DNA from: Maribacter aquivivus
GTDB taxonomy: Bacteria > Bacteroidota > Bacteroidia > Flavobacteriales > Flavobacteriaceae
NCBI RefSeq assembly: GCF_900142175.1
Contig: NZ_FQZX01000001.1
Coordinates: forward strand, 124,001-188,000
DNA length: 64,000 nucleotides
Direction: 5' to 3'
A program made the translations under genes and the position numbers. Below, piece by piece: positions 1 to 8,717 of the stretch (position 1 is the stretch's first letter; each line of letters opens with the position of its first letter). The notes below the pieces were generated by a model. The model had not been told where the DNA came from, searched no databases, and worked only from the letters and a program-made list of their open reading frames with translations.

Positions 1-1428
1 AGGTCCAGGGACGGCATTTGGACCTACATTTGGCGCTAAATTAACAGTACCAAATTCCTGTCCTGTTCTCGGATCTGCAAAACGATATGTTCCTGTTCTG
101 GCAGGGTTTGGACCAGCAAACAAACCTGGTATCGCATAAAAAAGAAAACTGGTAGTGCTTATTGGCGTAACCACTGCTGTAGCGTTTCTTTCATCATCTT
201 TTCTTGAATATTTAAAATCGTTCTTTAAAGAAAAACCATTGCCTAAATCCTGTTTCCAATTAAAACCAATTGAACGGTCTATGTTGTGTAATAAATCTGT
301 AGAATTGATGGTTCTTGTACCCGCTTCATTAAAAGGTACTTCCATTGAGAAATCATATAAAGCATAAGAATCGTATTTAGAAAAGCCATCTGCAATTTGT
401 GGGTCTTGCCAATTGGTAGATGGTATAAACGCCATTCTATCATTCTTATCATTTAGATATTTTAAATTCAATTGAAAGAATCCTGTTTTATATTTTTTTA
501 CCAAGTTAGCTCTTATCTGACCACCTTTGTTTACAGGATATCCACGATCTCTTGCGCCGTCCGATTGGCGGAAGAAACCTCCAACATTATAAGTCCAACC
601 ATTACTCATTGGTCCGCCAATATTAAAGTCAGCCCTGTAATATGGGTTTTTTCCATTGCCTTCTAGACCATACTTAGCACGTACTTCACCAGCAAATTTA
701 TCACCTCCGGTTTTAGAAACGTAATTGAAAATTCCGCCTGGGGCGTTTGCACCAAGAATAGATGCGGTACCACCTCTAACAGCTTCTACTCTTGCCGTCA
801 TAGCATCAGCTCTCAAAAATAAATCTGGAAATAATTCCACATTTGTAACAGGTAAACCATCCTCTTGCAAGGATACATATCTATACCCATTAATATTATC
901 AATTGAGTTTGCCGAAAGTCCTCTTGAATAAACCGAGTTCCAAATTTCTCCCCGTGCTTGGTTTACAAATACCCCCGGTATATTTTTCAATAAATCCGCT
1001 GAACTCGTAGGTGCAACTCTTGCCAATTGTTTGGCACCGATAGTTGTAATCGCCACAGATGCATCCATACGACTACGTGAATCAAAAACACCAGTGACAA
1101 TAACATCATCTAATTGTGTGGCATCTTCAGATAACATAACGGACAATGGTTGGGATTGAGGTACGGATACCGTAATTTTTTGTCTTGAAAATCCAACGTA
1201 GGAAACAATTAATTGATATTCTCCAGAATCCAAACCACTAAGGGTAAATTTTCCGTCAAAATCTGTCATTGTGCCATTTTTTGTGCCTTCAATCAAAACA
1301 GAGGCACCAGGTAGAACGGCACCAGCTTCGTCTTGTACTTGACCAGAAATTTCACCCGTTTGTGCCTGGGTAAAACCAATCAATAAGAAGCCTAAACAAG
1401 TTAAAAGTAGTCTAGCGTGATTTTTCAT
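1..1428 (-). CDS. TonB-dependent outer-membrane receptor, C-terminal part cut by window edge
   Basis: The reading frame is open from the ATG at 1428 to the left edge, so about 476 N-terminal residues are visible and the rest of the barrel lies outside. Reading the minus strand gives a signal peptide (MKNHARLLLTCLGFLLIGF, then TQAQ), a carboxypeptidase-regulatory-like beta-sandwich (about residues 25-105), then a TonB plug domain with typical segments such as SADLLKNIPGVFV and EAVRGGTASILGANAPGG, then the first barrel strands. It is a TonB-dependent receptor for energised uptake of a ligand across the outer membrane. No SusD partner is visible on this side. The upstream neighbours are an AraC regulator and a cyclase on the same strand, with a Rieske oxygenase cluster beyond, so an aromatic or methoxylated substrate is possible but this is inference. 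Family assignment is secure; substrate is unknown. Confidence 0.9.
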   Translation of the reverse strand, partial: MKNHARLLLTCLGFLLIGFTQAQTGEISGQVQDEAGAVLPGASVLIEGTKNGTMTDFDGKFTLSGLDSGEYQLIVSYVGFSRQKITVSVPQSQPLSVMLSEDATQLDDVIVTGVFDSRSRMDASVAITTIGAKQLARVAPTSSADLLKNIPGVFVNQARGEIWNSVYSRGLSANSIDNINGYRYVSLQEDGLPVTNVELFPDLFLRADAMTARVEAVRGGTASILGANAPGGIFNYVSKTGGDKFAGEVRAKYGLEGNGKNPYYRADFNIGGPMSNGWTYNVGGFFRQSDGARDRGYPVNKGGQIRANLVKKYKTGFFQLNLKYLNDKNDRMAFIPSTNWQDPQIADGFSKYDSYALYDFSMEVPFNEAGTRTINSTDLLHNIDRSIGFNWKQDLGNGFSLKNDFKYSRKDDERNATAVVTPISTTSFLFYAIPGLFAGPNPARTGTYRFADPRTGQEFGTVNLAPNVGPNAVPGP

Positions 1429-1677
1429 TTTAGTTAGTTTAAGTTGGATAAAAAATGATATTTATCATTTTAATATTTAAATTTTATTAATATATCAAAA
1501 ATGATGTCTACAAATTTCTAATATAATAATGGTATTTGTGAATCAAAAAAAGAACTATACTATTCAAAATCAAATCTTTTTGATGATTTTTTAATTTAGA
1601 TTTTGTTTAAACACAATCCAAATAGATATAATTTTTCTACAAAATCATTTAGCAGAATCGATACCGGAAAGTGGCAA

Positions 1678-1712
1678 AATTTAAAATGGGAATAAAGGGC
1701 AATTTAAAATGG
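1678..1712. repeat. 12-bp direct repeat, 23-bp period, possible AraC operator
   Basis: The sequence AATTTAAAATGG occurs at 1678-1689 and again at 1701-1712. Each copy is preceded by a GGCAA-like segment. Direct repeats about two helical turns apart are the usual form of AraC-family sites. The pair lies in the 290-bp gap between the AraC gene (3' end at 1719) and the TonB-dependent receptor (start at 1428), about 250 bp upstream of the receptor. The rest of this gap is AT-rich with no other element I can support. Confidence 0.35.
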
Positions 1713-1718
1713 AATACA

Positions 1719-2630
1719 CTAGTTGGTTTGTGCGTATTCTTTTGGAGAAAGTCCGGTTTGTTTTTTAAAAAAACGCGCAAAATTACTTGGGGTCTGATTA
1801 CAAAGTTTCACGGCGATTTCCGAGATGTTAAGTTCAGAATGTTTGATTAATGTTTTTGCTTCTAAGATGAGCATTTCTTTAAGAAGATCCTGTGCGGTTT
1901 TATCAATTGCGGTTTTAACACATTTATTAAGGTAGTTTGGTGTAACATTCAATAAATCTGCATAGTCGGTTATATTTTGATAATCATAAATATGTTTTGC
2001 AAGTGCATGTTTATACCGTTTTGTAATTTCAAAATTCGACTTTCTATTTTTCGTTACAACCTCTGGCATTTCAGATTTAAGTTCCTCAAAAATTGTCATT
2101 AAATATAAGGAAATCAAGTTTTTACCAGAACTCTCTCCTCTATAAATAGTGAATAACCGCTCTAAAATATCAGCAATGATATCCTGTATTTTAGTATTTA
2201 ACTGTACTATAGGATTAGACTGGTATTGAAAAAAAGCAAAACGCTCGGTCAACATACCTTTTGGGAATATATCTAGAATACGTTCATGAAAATGGCAGTA
2301 AAAACCTTCGGCATCTTCACTGATCATATCATGCTCCGTAATTTGATATGCGGGTAAAAAGAAAATAGCGGGAGCCTTTATTTCATAACTATTTAATCCT
2401 TTACTTCTTCTAGAGGTTCCTTTGGTTAAAAAAAAGAAATCGTGAAAAGTTTTACGATGGGGTAGTACATGAAAACGTTTCTTGTCACTAATATCATCGA
2501 TCCTATTAATATGAAAGTCATCATGTCTTGTATTGGATATTATGGGCAACCAATCAATAGAATGCATATGAAAATTAGATATTTCATATGAACTTAAGGT
2601 CGGTATATTTTTTTCTTTACCAATTTTCAT
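1719..2630 (-). CDS. AraC family transcriptional regulator
   Basis: A 303-residue regulator with a C-terminal AraC-type double helix-turn-helix. The first HTH is near residues 215-240 (ITDYADLLNVTPNYLNKCVK). The second contains the family signature ISEIAVKLCNQTPSNFARFF followed by KKQTGLSPKEY. The N-terminal 180 residues resemble an AraC cupin-like sensory domain (PHRKTFHDFFFLTKGTSRRS), a ligand-binding fold in this family. It lies 24 bp downstream of the cyclase gene on the same strand and is probably co-transcribed with it. The divergent VanA/VanB-like operon and the downstream TonB receptor are the likely targets. The inducing ligand cannot be read from sequence; an aromatic acid is inferred from context. 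Confidence 0.85.
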   Translation of the reverse strand: MKIGKEKNIPTLSSYEISNFHMHSIDWLPIISNTRHDDFHINRIDDISDKKRFHVLPHRKTFHDFFFLTKGTSRRSKGLNSYEIKAPAIFFLPAYQITEHDMISEDAEGFYCHFHERILDIFPKGMLTERFAFFQYQSNPIVQLNTKIQDIIADILERLFTIYRGESSGKNLISLYLMTIFEELKSEMPEVVTKNRKSNFEITKRYKHALAKHIYDYQNITDYADLLNVTPNYLNKCVKTAIDKTAQDLLKEMLILEAKTLIKHSELNISEIAVKLCNQTPSNFARFFKKQTGLSPKEYAQTN

Positions 2631-2654
2631 GTTTGCTCAATACCTAAGTGAAAA

Positions 2655-3413
2655 TTATTCATCCAAAATGGCTACCGCACGGGTCCACCCTGCGCTGGCT
2701 TTTTCAATTTTTGCCGGAAAACAAGCTACTTTAAATCCAAAAGGGGGAAGTTTATCTAAGTTAGCCAATTTTTCTATTTGGCAGTATTCTTTTTCAATAC
2801 CTACGTAGTGAGCTTGCCAAATGATCCCTGGTCTAGGGTTTGATCTGTAATCTTTAGCTTGTAGGTGTAAAGGAATGTCCCAACTCCATCCATCTGTACC
2901 CATAACCTTAATACCTTGGTCTATTAGCCAATGAGTTGCTTTTGCAGAAGCACCAACATGCCTACTGGTAAAATCTTTTTCGTGTAAATGTTTGGAAGCA
3001 TCACAACGAATTAAAACAATATCGTAAGGCTTTAAGGTGTATTTAATGGCGGCTAATTTCTCTTTTAAATCGTTTGGTTCAAACATAAAACCGGCGGGCT
3101 TATCCGTAAAGTCCAACACAACTCCATCTCTAAAAAACCAATCCAGGGGCATTTCATCAATTGTTCTTGATGGTTCGCCATTACAGGTTGGGTAATAATG
3201 GTAGGGAGCATCAACATGAGTTCCAGCATGACTATTTACCGTTAAAAATTCTCCGGCAGGGCCATTTCCATCTGGAAATACATCACCTAAACCATCGAAT
3301 AAAATCTTACCCATGGTTTTAGCCCCTTTTTTGTGGTCTTCATAATTAATGGCGGTAGGGAAAGGCTCTTTTACTTTGTCTGAAATGGTTACGGATAAGT
3401 CAATTATTCTCAT
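2655..3413 (-). CDS. Cyclase family protein (kynurenine formamidase-like metal hydrolase)
   Basis: A 252-residue cytoplasmic protein carrying the cyclase/KynB-family metal motif HxGTHxDxPxH at residues 62-72 (H62, H66, D68, H72). Members of this family are divalent-metal hydrolases that open lactones, amides or esters, including N-formylkynurenine and isatin. No signal peptide is seen. The gene starts at the ATG at 3413 and is divergent from the Rieske oxygenase gene across a 218-bp gap, followed by the AraC regulator. This placement suggests hydrolysis of an ester, lactone or amide of an aromatic compound in the same pathway. The tryptophan-pathway role is less likely because no other kynurenine genes are present. 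Family is certain; substrate is not. Confidence 0.8.
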   Translation of the reverse strand: MRIIDLSVTISDKVKEPFPTAINYEDHKKGAKTMGKILFDGLGDVFPDGNGPAGEFLTVNSHAGTHVDAPYHYYPTCNGEPSRTIDEMPLDWFFRDGVVLDFTDKPAGFMFEPNDLKEKLAAIKYTLKPYDIVLIRCDASKHLHEKDFTSRHVGASAKATHWLIDQGIKVMGTDGWSWDIPLHLQAKDYRSNPRPGIIWQAHYVGIEKEYCQIEKLANLDKLPPFGFKVACFPAKIEKASAGWTRAVAILDE

Positions 3414-3631
3414 AGTCTATTGGTAATAATTCATTTTAAGCATGAACTTTATTAATAAATCGTATTTTTTGTAGGATACTTTTGTAAAGTTGCTAAAAAG
3501 AAATATAAAAATTGAATCAATTATAGGCTAAAAATATTCAATATCAATCCTTTATTGTGAAATTTATTAAAAATGTATCAAATTGTATTCTAAATCATAA
3601 GGTTTAGCAGATAATCCTATAAAACCACATC

Positions 3632-4693
3632 ATGTCTACACATACTTTTACCATGAACGAATCTTTCCCCATGAACGCTTGGTATGCCGTTGCATGGGAT
3701 GTAGAACTAAAGCATAAATTACTACCACGTACAATTTGTAATAAGCCTTTGGTATTATATAGAAAAAAAGATGGAACGCCAATAGCTTTAGAGGATGCTT
3801 GCTGGCATAGACTATTGCCCTTGTCTAAAGGTAGCCTAAGAGAAGATACGGTTGTTTGCGGTTATCATGGGCTTGAGTATAATAGTGATGGGCGTTGTTC
3901 GTATATGCCATCGCAAGAAACCATAAACCCATCTGCCTGTGTACGCTCATATCCTGTAATTCAGAAATATCGTTTTATTTGGGTATGGATGGGCAACCCG
4001 GCATTGGCCGATGAATCAAAAATTCCGGATATGCATTGGAACGATGATCCAGACTGGGCAGGTGACGGACAAATGATTAAAGTGCACTGTAATTACAGGT
4101 TGGTGGTTGATAATTTGATGGACCTTACCCACGAAACTTTTGTACATTCAGAAACTATTGGTGACCGTAATGTGGCAGAAGCACCCTTTGATGTACACTA
4201 CGATGAGAAAACGGCGACCGTTACGCGTTGGATGAAAGATATACAGCCACCACCATTTTGGAAAGGGCAATTGAACAAAGTATTTGACCATGATGGTACT
4301 GTAGATCGCTGGCAGATCATAAAATTTGAAGCTCCCTGTACCGTAAATATAGATGTTGGCGTAGCTATAGCGAATACGGGTGCTCAAGAAGGTGATAGGT
4401 CTAAAGGGGTCAATGGCTACGTATTAAATACCATAACACCAACTACGAACCAGACCTGTCTTTATTTCTGGGCGTTCAGCAGAAATTATAACTTAAAGGA
4501 CCAAAGCAATACCACAGAACTTAAAAATGGGGTCGCCCATATTTTTTCTCAGGATGAGGATATTTTAGAGGCCCAACAAAAGGCAATCAACGAAAACCCG
4601 GATCGTGAATTTTATAATTTGAACATAGATGCCGGGGCCATGTGGGCAAGAAGAATTACTGATAATATGGTCGCAAAAGAAAAGAAGGACTAA
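3632..4693 (+). CDS. vanA-like: Rieske [2Fe-2S] aromatic oxygenase, vanillate O-demethylase alpha-subunit type
   Basis: A 353-residue VanA-type Rieske non-haem iron oxygenase. The Rieske cluster ligands are C57, H59, C76 and H79 (CWH...CGYH). The mononuclear iron motif Dx2Hx4H is at D164, H167 and H172 (DLTHETFVH). VanA demethylates vanillate to protocatechuate using electrons from VanB, which is encoded directly downstream with a one-base overlap (TAATG at 4691-4695). Protocatechuate would feed the pca operon beginning at 12720. The ATG at 3632 is used; ATG codons at M8 and M14 are alternatives because many homologues begin near the FPMNAWYAVAW segment. Other methoxy- or N-methyl substrates are possible, so the exact substrate is inferred. 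Confidence 0.85.
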   Translation: MSTHTFTMNESFPMNAWYAVAWDVELKHKLLPRTICNKPLVLYRKKDGTPIALEDACWHRLLPLSKGSLREDTVVCGYHGLEYNSDGRCSYMPSQETINPSACVRSYPVIQKYRFIWVWMGNPALADESKIPDMHWNDDPDWAGDGQMIKVHCNYRLVVDNLMDLTHETFVHSETIGDRNVAEAPFDVHYDEKTATVTRWMKDIQPPPFWKGQLNKVFDHDGTVDRWQIIKFEAPCTVNIDVGVAIANTGAQEGDRSKGVNGYVLNTITPTTNQTCLYFWAFSRNYNLKDQSNTTELKNGVAHIFSQDEDILEAQQKAINENPDREFYNLNIDAGAMWARRITDNMVAKEKKD

Positions 4694-5670
4694 TGAGATA
4701 TAGGAATACTTGGGAAGATGCCGTGGTGAGTAAAATGGAAAAAGTTGCAGATAATGTAATGCAGATTCAAATTATCCCTGCAGGTGATACAGCGGCTTTT
4801 ACAGTGGGGTCACATTTAGATATTGCTGTTTTAATCAATGACTTGCCAGAAATCAGGAGTTACTCTTTGGTTGGGCGGTACGGTTCAAATAAACCCTATA
4901 CCATAGCGGTAAAACGTTTGCCCGCAAGCCGTGGCGGGTCCAAATATATGTGGGGATTAAAAGAAGGTAGCAAATTGCGCATTTCACAGCCCACCAATCA
5001 TTTTGAACTTAGTTTTAATACTTCTAATTATCTACTTATAGCAGGCGGTATTGGAATTACGCCCATTCTAGGGATGGCCGAAGAGTTAATGGCGAAAACT
5101 GACAAAAATGTACGCATGTTATATTTGGGCAGGTCTGCCCAAGAAATGCCTTATATAGAGGCGTTGCAAAAGTTATTGGGGCAACGCTTAACAGTACATT
5201 ATAGTGATATTGATGGTTTTTTTGATACGTCAAAAATTTTAAATCTTTGCGATATTGAAACGCAAGTATACTTATGTGGACCCATTGGCTTAATGAATGC
5301 AGTTCGAAAGACATGGGAAAATGGACCGTTAAATAATCAAAATTTACGGTTCGAGACTTTTGGGGCTTCGGGTTTGTTTGCTCCCCAGGCATACACTGTT
5401 AAATTACCAAGGTTTAATAGAGAAGTACAGGTAAATGAAAATCAAACCTTATTGTCAGCTTTACTTGATGTAAAAATAGATGTCATGTATGATTGCAAAA
5501 AAGGAGAATGCGGATTATGTCAAGTAGATATTCTTGAGTATTCTGGCGATATTGATCATCGCGATTTCTTTTTCAGCGAAGAAGAAAAAGGTAAAAATAA
5601 AAAAATGTGTGCCTGTGTAAGCAGGGTTGCCAATGGTAATATTACCATAGACACTGCTTATAGGGGATAG
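4693..5670 (+). CDS. vanB-like: Oxygenase reductase subunit, FMN/NAD(P)H and plant-type [2Fe-2S] ferredoxin (VanB-like)
   Basis: A 325-residue class IA oxygenase reductase. Domain order is the VanB order: FMN-binding barrel with RSYS at about residues 56-59, NAD-binding fold with GGIGITP at about residues 118-124, and a C-terminal plant-type ferredoxin with the Cx4Cx2C...C pattern (DCKKGECGLC, then MCACV). It passes electrons from NAD(P)H to the Rieske centre of the preceding oxygenase. The start codon overlaps the stop codon of that gene by one base, implying translational coupling and a two-component enzyme. All cofactor motifs appear intact. Confidence 0.88.
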   Translation: MRYRNTWEDAVVSKMEKVADNVMQIQIIPAGDTAAFTVGSHLDIAVLINDLPEIRSYSLVGRYGSNKPYTIAVKRLPASRGGSKYMWGLKEGSKLRISQPTNHFELSFNTSNYLLIAGGIGITPILGMAEELMAKTDKNVRMLYLGRSAQEMPYIEALQKLLGQRLTVHYSDIDGFFDTSKILNLCDIETQVYLCGPIGLMNAVRKTWENGPLNNQNLRFETFGASGLFAPQAYTVKLPRFNREVQVNENQTLLSALLDVKIDVMYDCKKGECGLCQVDILEYSGDIDHRDFFFSEEEKGKNKKMCACVSRVANGNITIDTAYRG

Positions 5671-5694
5671 TTACAACATCTAATACGCGATAAA

Positions 5695-6993
5695 ATGTCT
5701 AAACCAATTACACTGCAGTTAGATGAGCGTGCCATCTCTACCATGCAATACGCTACCATATTCGTTTGTTTTTTAATGAACATTTTAGATGGTATGGATG
5801 TGCTGGTCATTTCATATTGTGCCCCTGCAATCGCTAAATCGTGGGCTATAGGTCCAGAAGCTTTAGGTATGGTATTTAGTGCAGGTCTTGCAGGAATGGC
5901 ATTGGGGGCATTGTTACTGGCGCCATATGCGGATAAGATTGGCCGAAAAAAAATGATTTTGATAAGTGCCTTTTTAATGGGTACAAGTATATTTTTAACA
6001 GGTTACACAGAAACAGTACCGCAATTGATTTTTCTTCGCTTTATTAGTGGTTTAGGCATTGGTAGCATGCTCGCCAGTACCGCATCTTTAACGGCAGAAT
6101 ACACACCAAATAAATCTAAAGATTTTTGGGTAAGTTTTGTTATAGCAGGTTATCCTGTTGGGGCAGTTTTGGCTGGGTATGTAGCAGCGTCTGTTGTGCC
6201 ATCTAGCGGATGGCAAATGATGTTTAAATTAGCAGGCTTGGCTTCATTTATTACTATTCCGTTAATTTTTATATTCCTTTCGGAATCCATTGAATATTAT
6301 GTAAGAAGGCAACCAAAGCATGCACTTGTGAAGGTTAATCGTCTTTTAACTAAATTAAAAATACCTGAAATTTCTACCTTACCAGAAAAACCGGCTAAAT
6401 TGTTGGGTATTCCTGTAAATCAATTGCTTTCTAAAAAATACAAACGATCCACTATTCAGTTATGGGTAGCCTTATTTTTTGCCTTCGGATGCTTGTATTT
6501 TCTCATCAGTTGGATTCCTAAACTGGCTACGAATGCGGGCTTGTCTATGGAACTGGCCATTTACTCGGGCACGGTATTTAATGTAGGTGCGTTTTTTGGT
6601 GTTATTATACAAGGGTATATTTCATCTAAAATGGGACTTAAAAAAACCATTGCCCTGTTCTTGGGGATAACAGCTGTTTTAATGGCAATGTTCAGTGTAT
6701 TTGTGGGTTCAGATTTTATACTGATAGTCTTTGGGTTATTAGGTTTTACCCTTCAAGGTGGTTTTGTTGGGCTGTATGCCGTGGCTGCCCGTATGTATCC
6801 CACAGAATTTAGAACTACAGGTGTGGGTTGGGCCATTGGTGCAGGTAGACTGGGAGGTGTATTGGGCCCTGCACTTGGCGGTGTACTCGTAGGTATGGGG
6901 CTTTCGATGTCCGCCAATTTTATGATTTTTGCCGTTCCTGCGCTTTTGGCAGGGATAGTTACTTATTTTATTTCATCAAAGGAAATTTCTTAG
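5695..6993 (+). CDS. MFS transporter, aromatic acid:H+ symporter (AAHS) family
   Basis: A 432-residue, 12-helix major facilitator protein. TM1 carries the AAHS-type acidic motif (NILDGMDVL), and the loop between TM2 and TM3 has the MFS signature ADKIGRKKMI. AAHS members such as PcaK and VanK bring benzoate-type acids into the cytoplasm with protons. It lies 24 bp after the VanB-like gene and is probably in the same transcript, so it likely imports the oxygenase's methoxylated substrate, or 4-hydroxybenzoate or protocatechuate. Specificity within the family cannot be decided from sequence. Confidence 0.85.
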   Translation: MSKPITLQLDERAISTMQYATIFVCFLMNILDGMDVLVISYCAPAIAKSWAIGPEALGMVFSAGLAGMALGALLLAPYADKIGRKKMILISAFLMGTSIFLTGYTETVPQLIFLRFISGLGIGSMLASTASLTAEYTPNKSKDFWVSFVIAGYPVGAVLAGYVAASVVPSSGWQMMFKLAGLASFITIPLIFIFLSESIEYYVRRQPKHALVKVNRLLTKLKIPEISTLPEKPAKLLGIPVNQLLSKKYKRSTIQLWVALFFAFGCLYFLISWIPKLATNAGLSMELAIYSGTVFNVGAFFGVIIQGYISSKMGLKKTIALFLGITAVLMAMFSVFVGSDFILIVFGLLGFTLQGGFVGLYAVAARMYPTEFRTTGVGWAIGAGRLGGVLGPALGGVLVGMGLSMSANFMIFAVPALLAGIVTYFISSKEIS

Positions 6994-7034
6994 AAAAACA
7001 GAGCATAAACAAGTATTACTTAAAACAAGCAACA

Positions 7035-7628
7035 ATGAGCAATTTGAAATCACTTCTCACAGGAAAATATATGCTTTGGCTTCTATTGGCCATACCGGGC
7101 GTTATGATGACCTTGAATTACGCAAAAGGACAATTTAAGTATGAAGACATCATGCATATTACCGGAGAATTTGCTGCTCGTATGTTGATTATAAGTCTTA
7201 TTGCAACGCCAATTCGTCTAATGTTCCCTAAAACGAAAGTAGCGCAATGGTTATTAAGAAATAGACGCTTTTTTGGTGTTGCGGCATTTGCCTATACCTT
7301 ACTCCATACCATTTTTTATGTGCTGGAATTTCCAATTTCTAAAATAGTAAATGAATCAATAGAGCTATCAATACTTACGGGGTGGATTGCTTTTTTCGTG
7401 TTTATTCCTTTAGCCATGACGAGTACCAATGCAGCAGTCAAACGAATGGGGCGCAATTGGAAAAAATTACAACAATGGGTGTATTTGGCTGCTATTATGG
7501 CTTTCGCTCATTGGGCACTTCTTGGGCTACAAAGTGAAGAAGGTAGTATGGCCGGAGCTTTGGCTCATTTTGTACCTGTAATGCTTTTACAGCTGTACCG
7601 GGTTTACAAGCAGAAGTTTTCAAAGTAA
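7035..7628 (+). CDS. Ferric-reductase-like transmembrane haem protein (MsrQ/YedZ-like)
   Basis: A 197-residue integral membrane protein with about six predicted helices and the pattern of the ferric reductase-like transmembrane domain. Histidines suited to b-haem ligation occur in HITGEF, LLHTIFY and FAHWALLG. MsrQ-type proteins carry electrons across the inner membrane to the periplasmic methionine sulfoxide reductase MsrP. No MsrP gene is adjacent here. It follows the MFS gene by 41 bp on the same strand and may be the last gene of the VanA/VanB-like operon, where it could supply or drain electrons, but that is speculation. Family is well supported; partner is unknown. Confidence 0.75.
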   Translation: MSNLKSLLTGKYMLWLLLAIPGVMMTLNYAKGQFKYEDIMHITGEFAARMLIISLIATPIRLMFPKTKVAQWLLRNRRFFGVAAFAYTLLHTIFYVLEFPISKIVNESIELSILTGWIAFFVFIPLAMTSTNAAVKRMGRNWKKLQQWVYLAAIMAFAHWALLGLQSEEGSMAGALAHFVPVMLLQLYRVYKQKFSK

Positions 7629-8046
7629 TCAGCAATCTTTTTAGGTTTCTGTCTCTGTTGAATTATGCTTTAATTTTCATTCTAAAAACTGTAAAATTGA
7701 ACTTCCCAATTTTGCTAGCCAAGGGGAATACTCTTATCCTTGACTTAAAACTCGAGTGACTGGTAAACCCAATGACTGAATACGTTCTTTGGTGTATTGT
7801 ATTTACACTGCCCTAAATACCAATTTCGGAACAATAGTTTTAGCGTTAGTAAACCCACCACAATAGCAATCGTTTTTTTATCATAATTACAGTACCCTTT
7901 TTTAGGCGCTGGGTTTCAATGCAGAAAACAACATTATATAAATCGTATCGTTACTTTTTAGTAGCGGTATGTAGACAAAAGTGCTCACATAGGGTTATAA
8001 TACTATGTGGCGTATATTGAGAAAACTATAAAATAATAGGTGTAAT
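7629..8046. other. 418-bp intergenic region, nothing recognised
   Basis: No convincing coding frame, RNA gene or clear terminator is seen. The stretch has a base composition like its neighbours and may hold remnants of a lost gene, but none could be identified. Confidence 0.4.
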
Positions 8047-8496
8047 ATGGTAACGAAGACCGTAGTATCCAATTTTAAGCATATCATGAGCGGAAAAATG
8101 TATTTCTTCTTTAAGAAAAGTGTGTGGCGCTACCTTTTGGCAACCTTAATGATTGCTGTTGTGGTACCCATAAAACAGTATAATTTCATCACCTCATTTC
8201 TGATCTATTTTTTTGGTTTACTGCTGATCGTATTTCCAATAATGATTATGGCCGCTAGCGTTCAAGGAAAAAAAATGGGATTTGATGCAGAGGTAACATA
8301 TTCTGAAGAAAAGATAACAATTAGGCATAGAAATAAAGACTTGGTTGAAACCAAGGATTGGAATTGGATCAAGAAAATAAGTGCTACAAAAGATAGGTTT
8401 GTTTTGGTGGTAAACCAACGACAACAATTTGTAATTTCATTAGCTAAAGATGAGCTTACACAAGATGAAATAGCGTTTTTTGAACGAAAAAAATAA
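8047..8496 (+). CDS. Small membrane protein with YcxB-like C-terminal domain
   Basis: A 149-residue protein with two hydrophobic helices near residues 27-45 and 50-72 (YLLATLMIAVVVPI; LIYFFGLLLIVFPIMIMAA), then a soluble beta-rich tail. The tail pattern (VTYSEEKITIRHRNKDLVETKDWNWIKK split around the turn) resembles the YcxB-like domain, a PH-like fold of unknown function at the inner membrane. It stands alone between two intergenic stretches. Function is unknown and the family call is by resemblance only. Confidence 0.6.
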   Translation: MVTKTVVSNFKHIMSGKMYFFFKKSVWRYLLATLMIAVVVPIKQYNFITSFLIYFFGLLLIVFPIMIMAASVQGKKMGFDAEVTYSEEKITIRHRNKDLVETKDWNWIKKISATKDRFVLVVNQRQQFVISLAKDELTQDEIAFFERKK

Positions 8497-8520
8497 ACAA
8501 CTCCTAACTACCCTATAGAA

Positions 8521-8557
8521 TCCAACAACGAACAACGAACAACCAACAACCAACCTT
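8521..8557 (+). repeat. Low-complexity AAC-rich short repeat
   Basis: A run of near-identical units based on CAACGAA and CAACCAA lies about 160 bp upstream of the PHP-ATPase gene. A shorter, looser version (ACAACCACCAACC) is seen at about 11629-11641 on the other side of that gene. No function is assigned. Confidence 0.4.
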
Positions 8558-8717
8558 TTACGCTTTCCCGTAATCTAGTACCATTAAGTTTATTTACCTT
8601 TCCAATAAATACTAAAGCATACTTCCCTCTACTGCTTTAGAGATTAGGATTTTTTGTAACGAGGTTAATGTATGATTGCATATAGCAGTACGTTATGAGG
8701 CATAAAAAACAAACTTT

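Noticed and set aside
7629..8046. Possible decayed gene in the gap after the haem membrane protein
   Set aside because: No frame gave a recognisable protein segment on either strand.
8521..8557. CRISPR array or regular tandem repeat
   Set aside because: Units are only about seven bases and degenerate, with no spacers.
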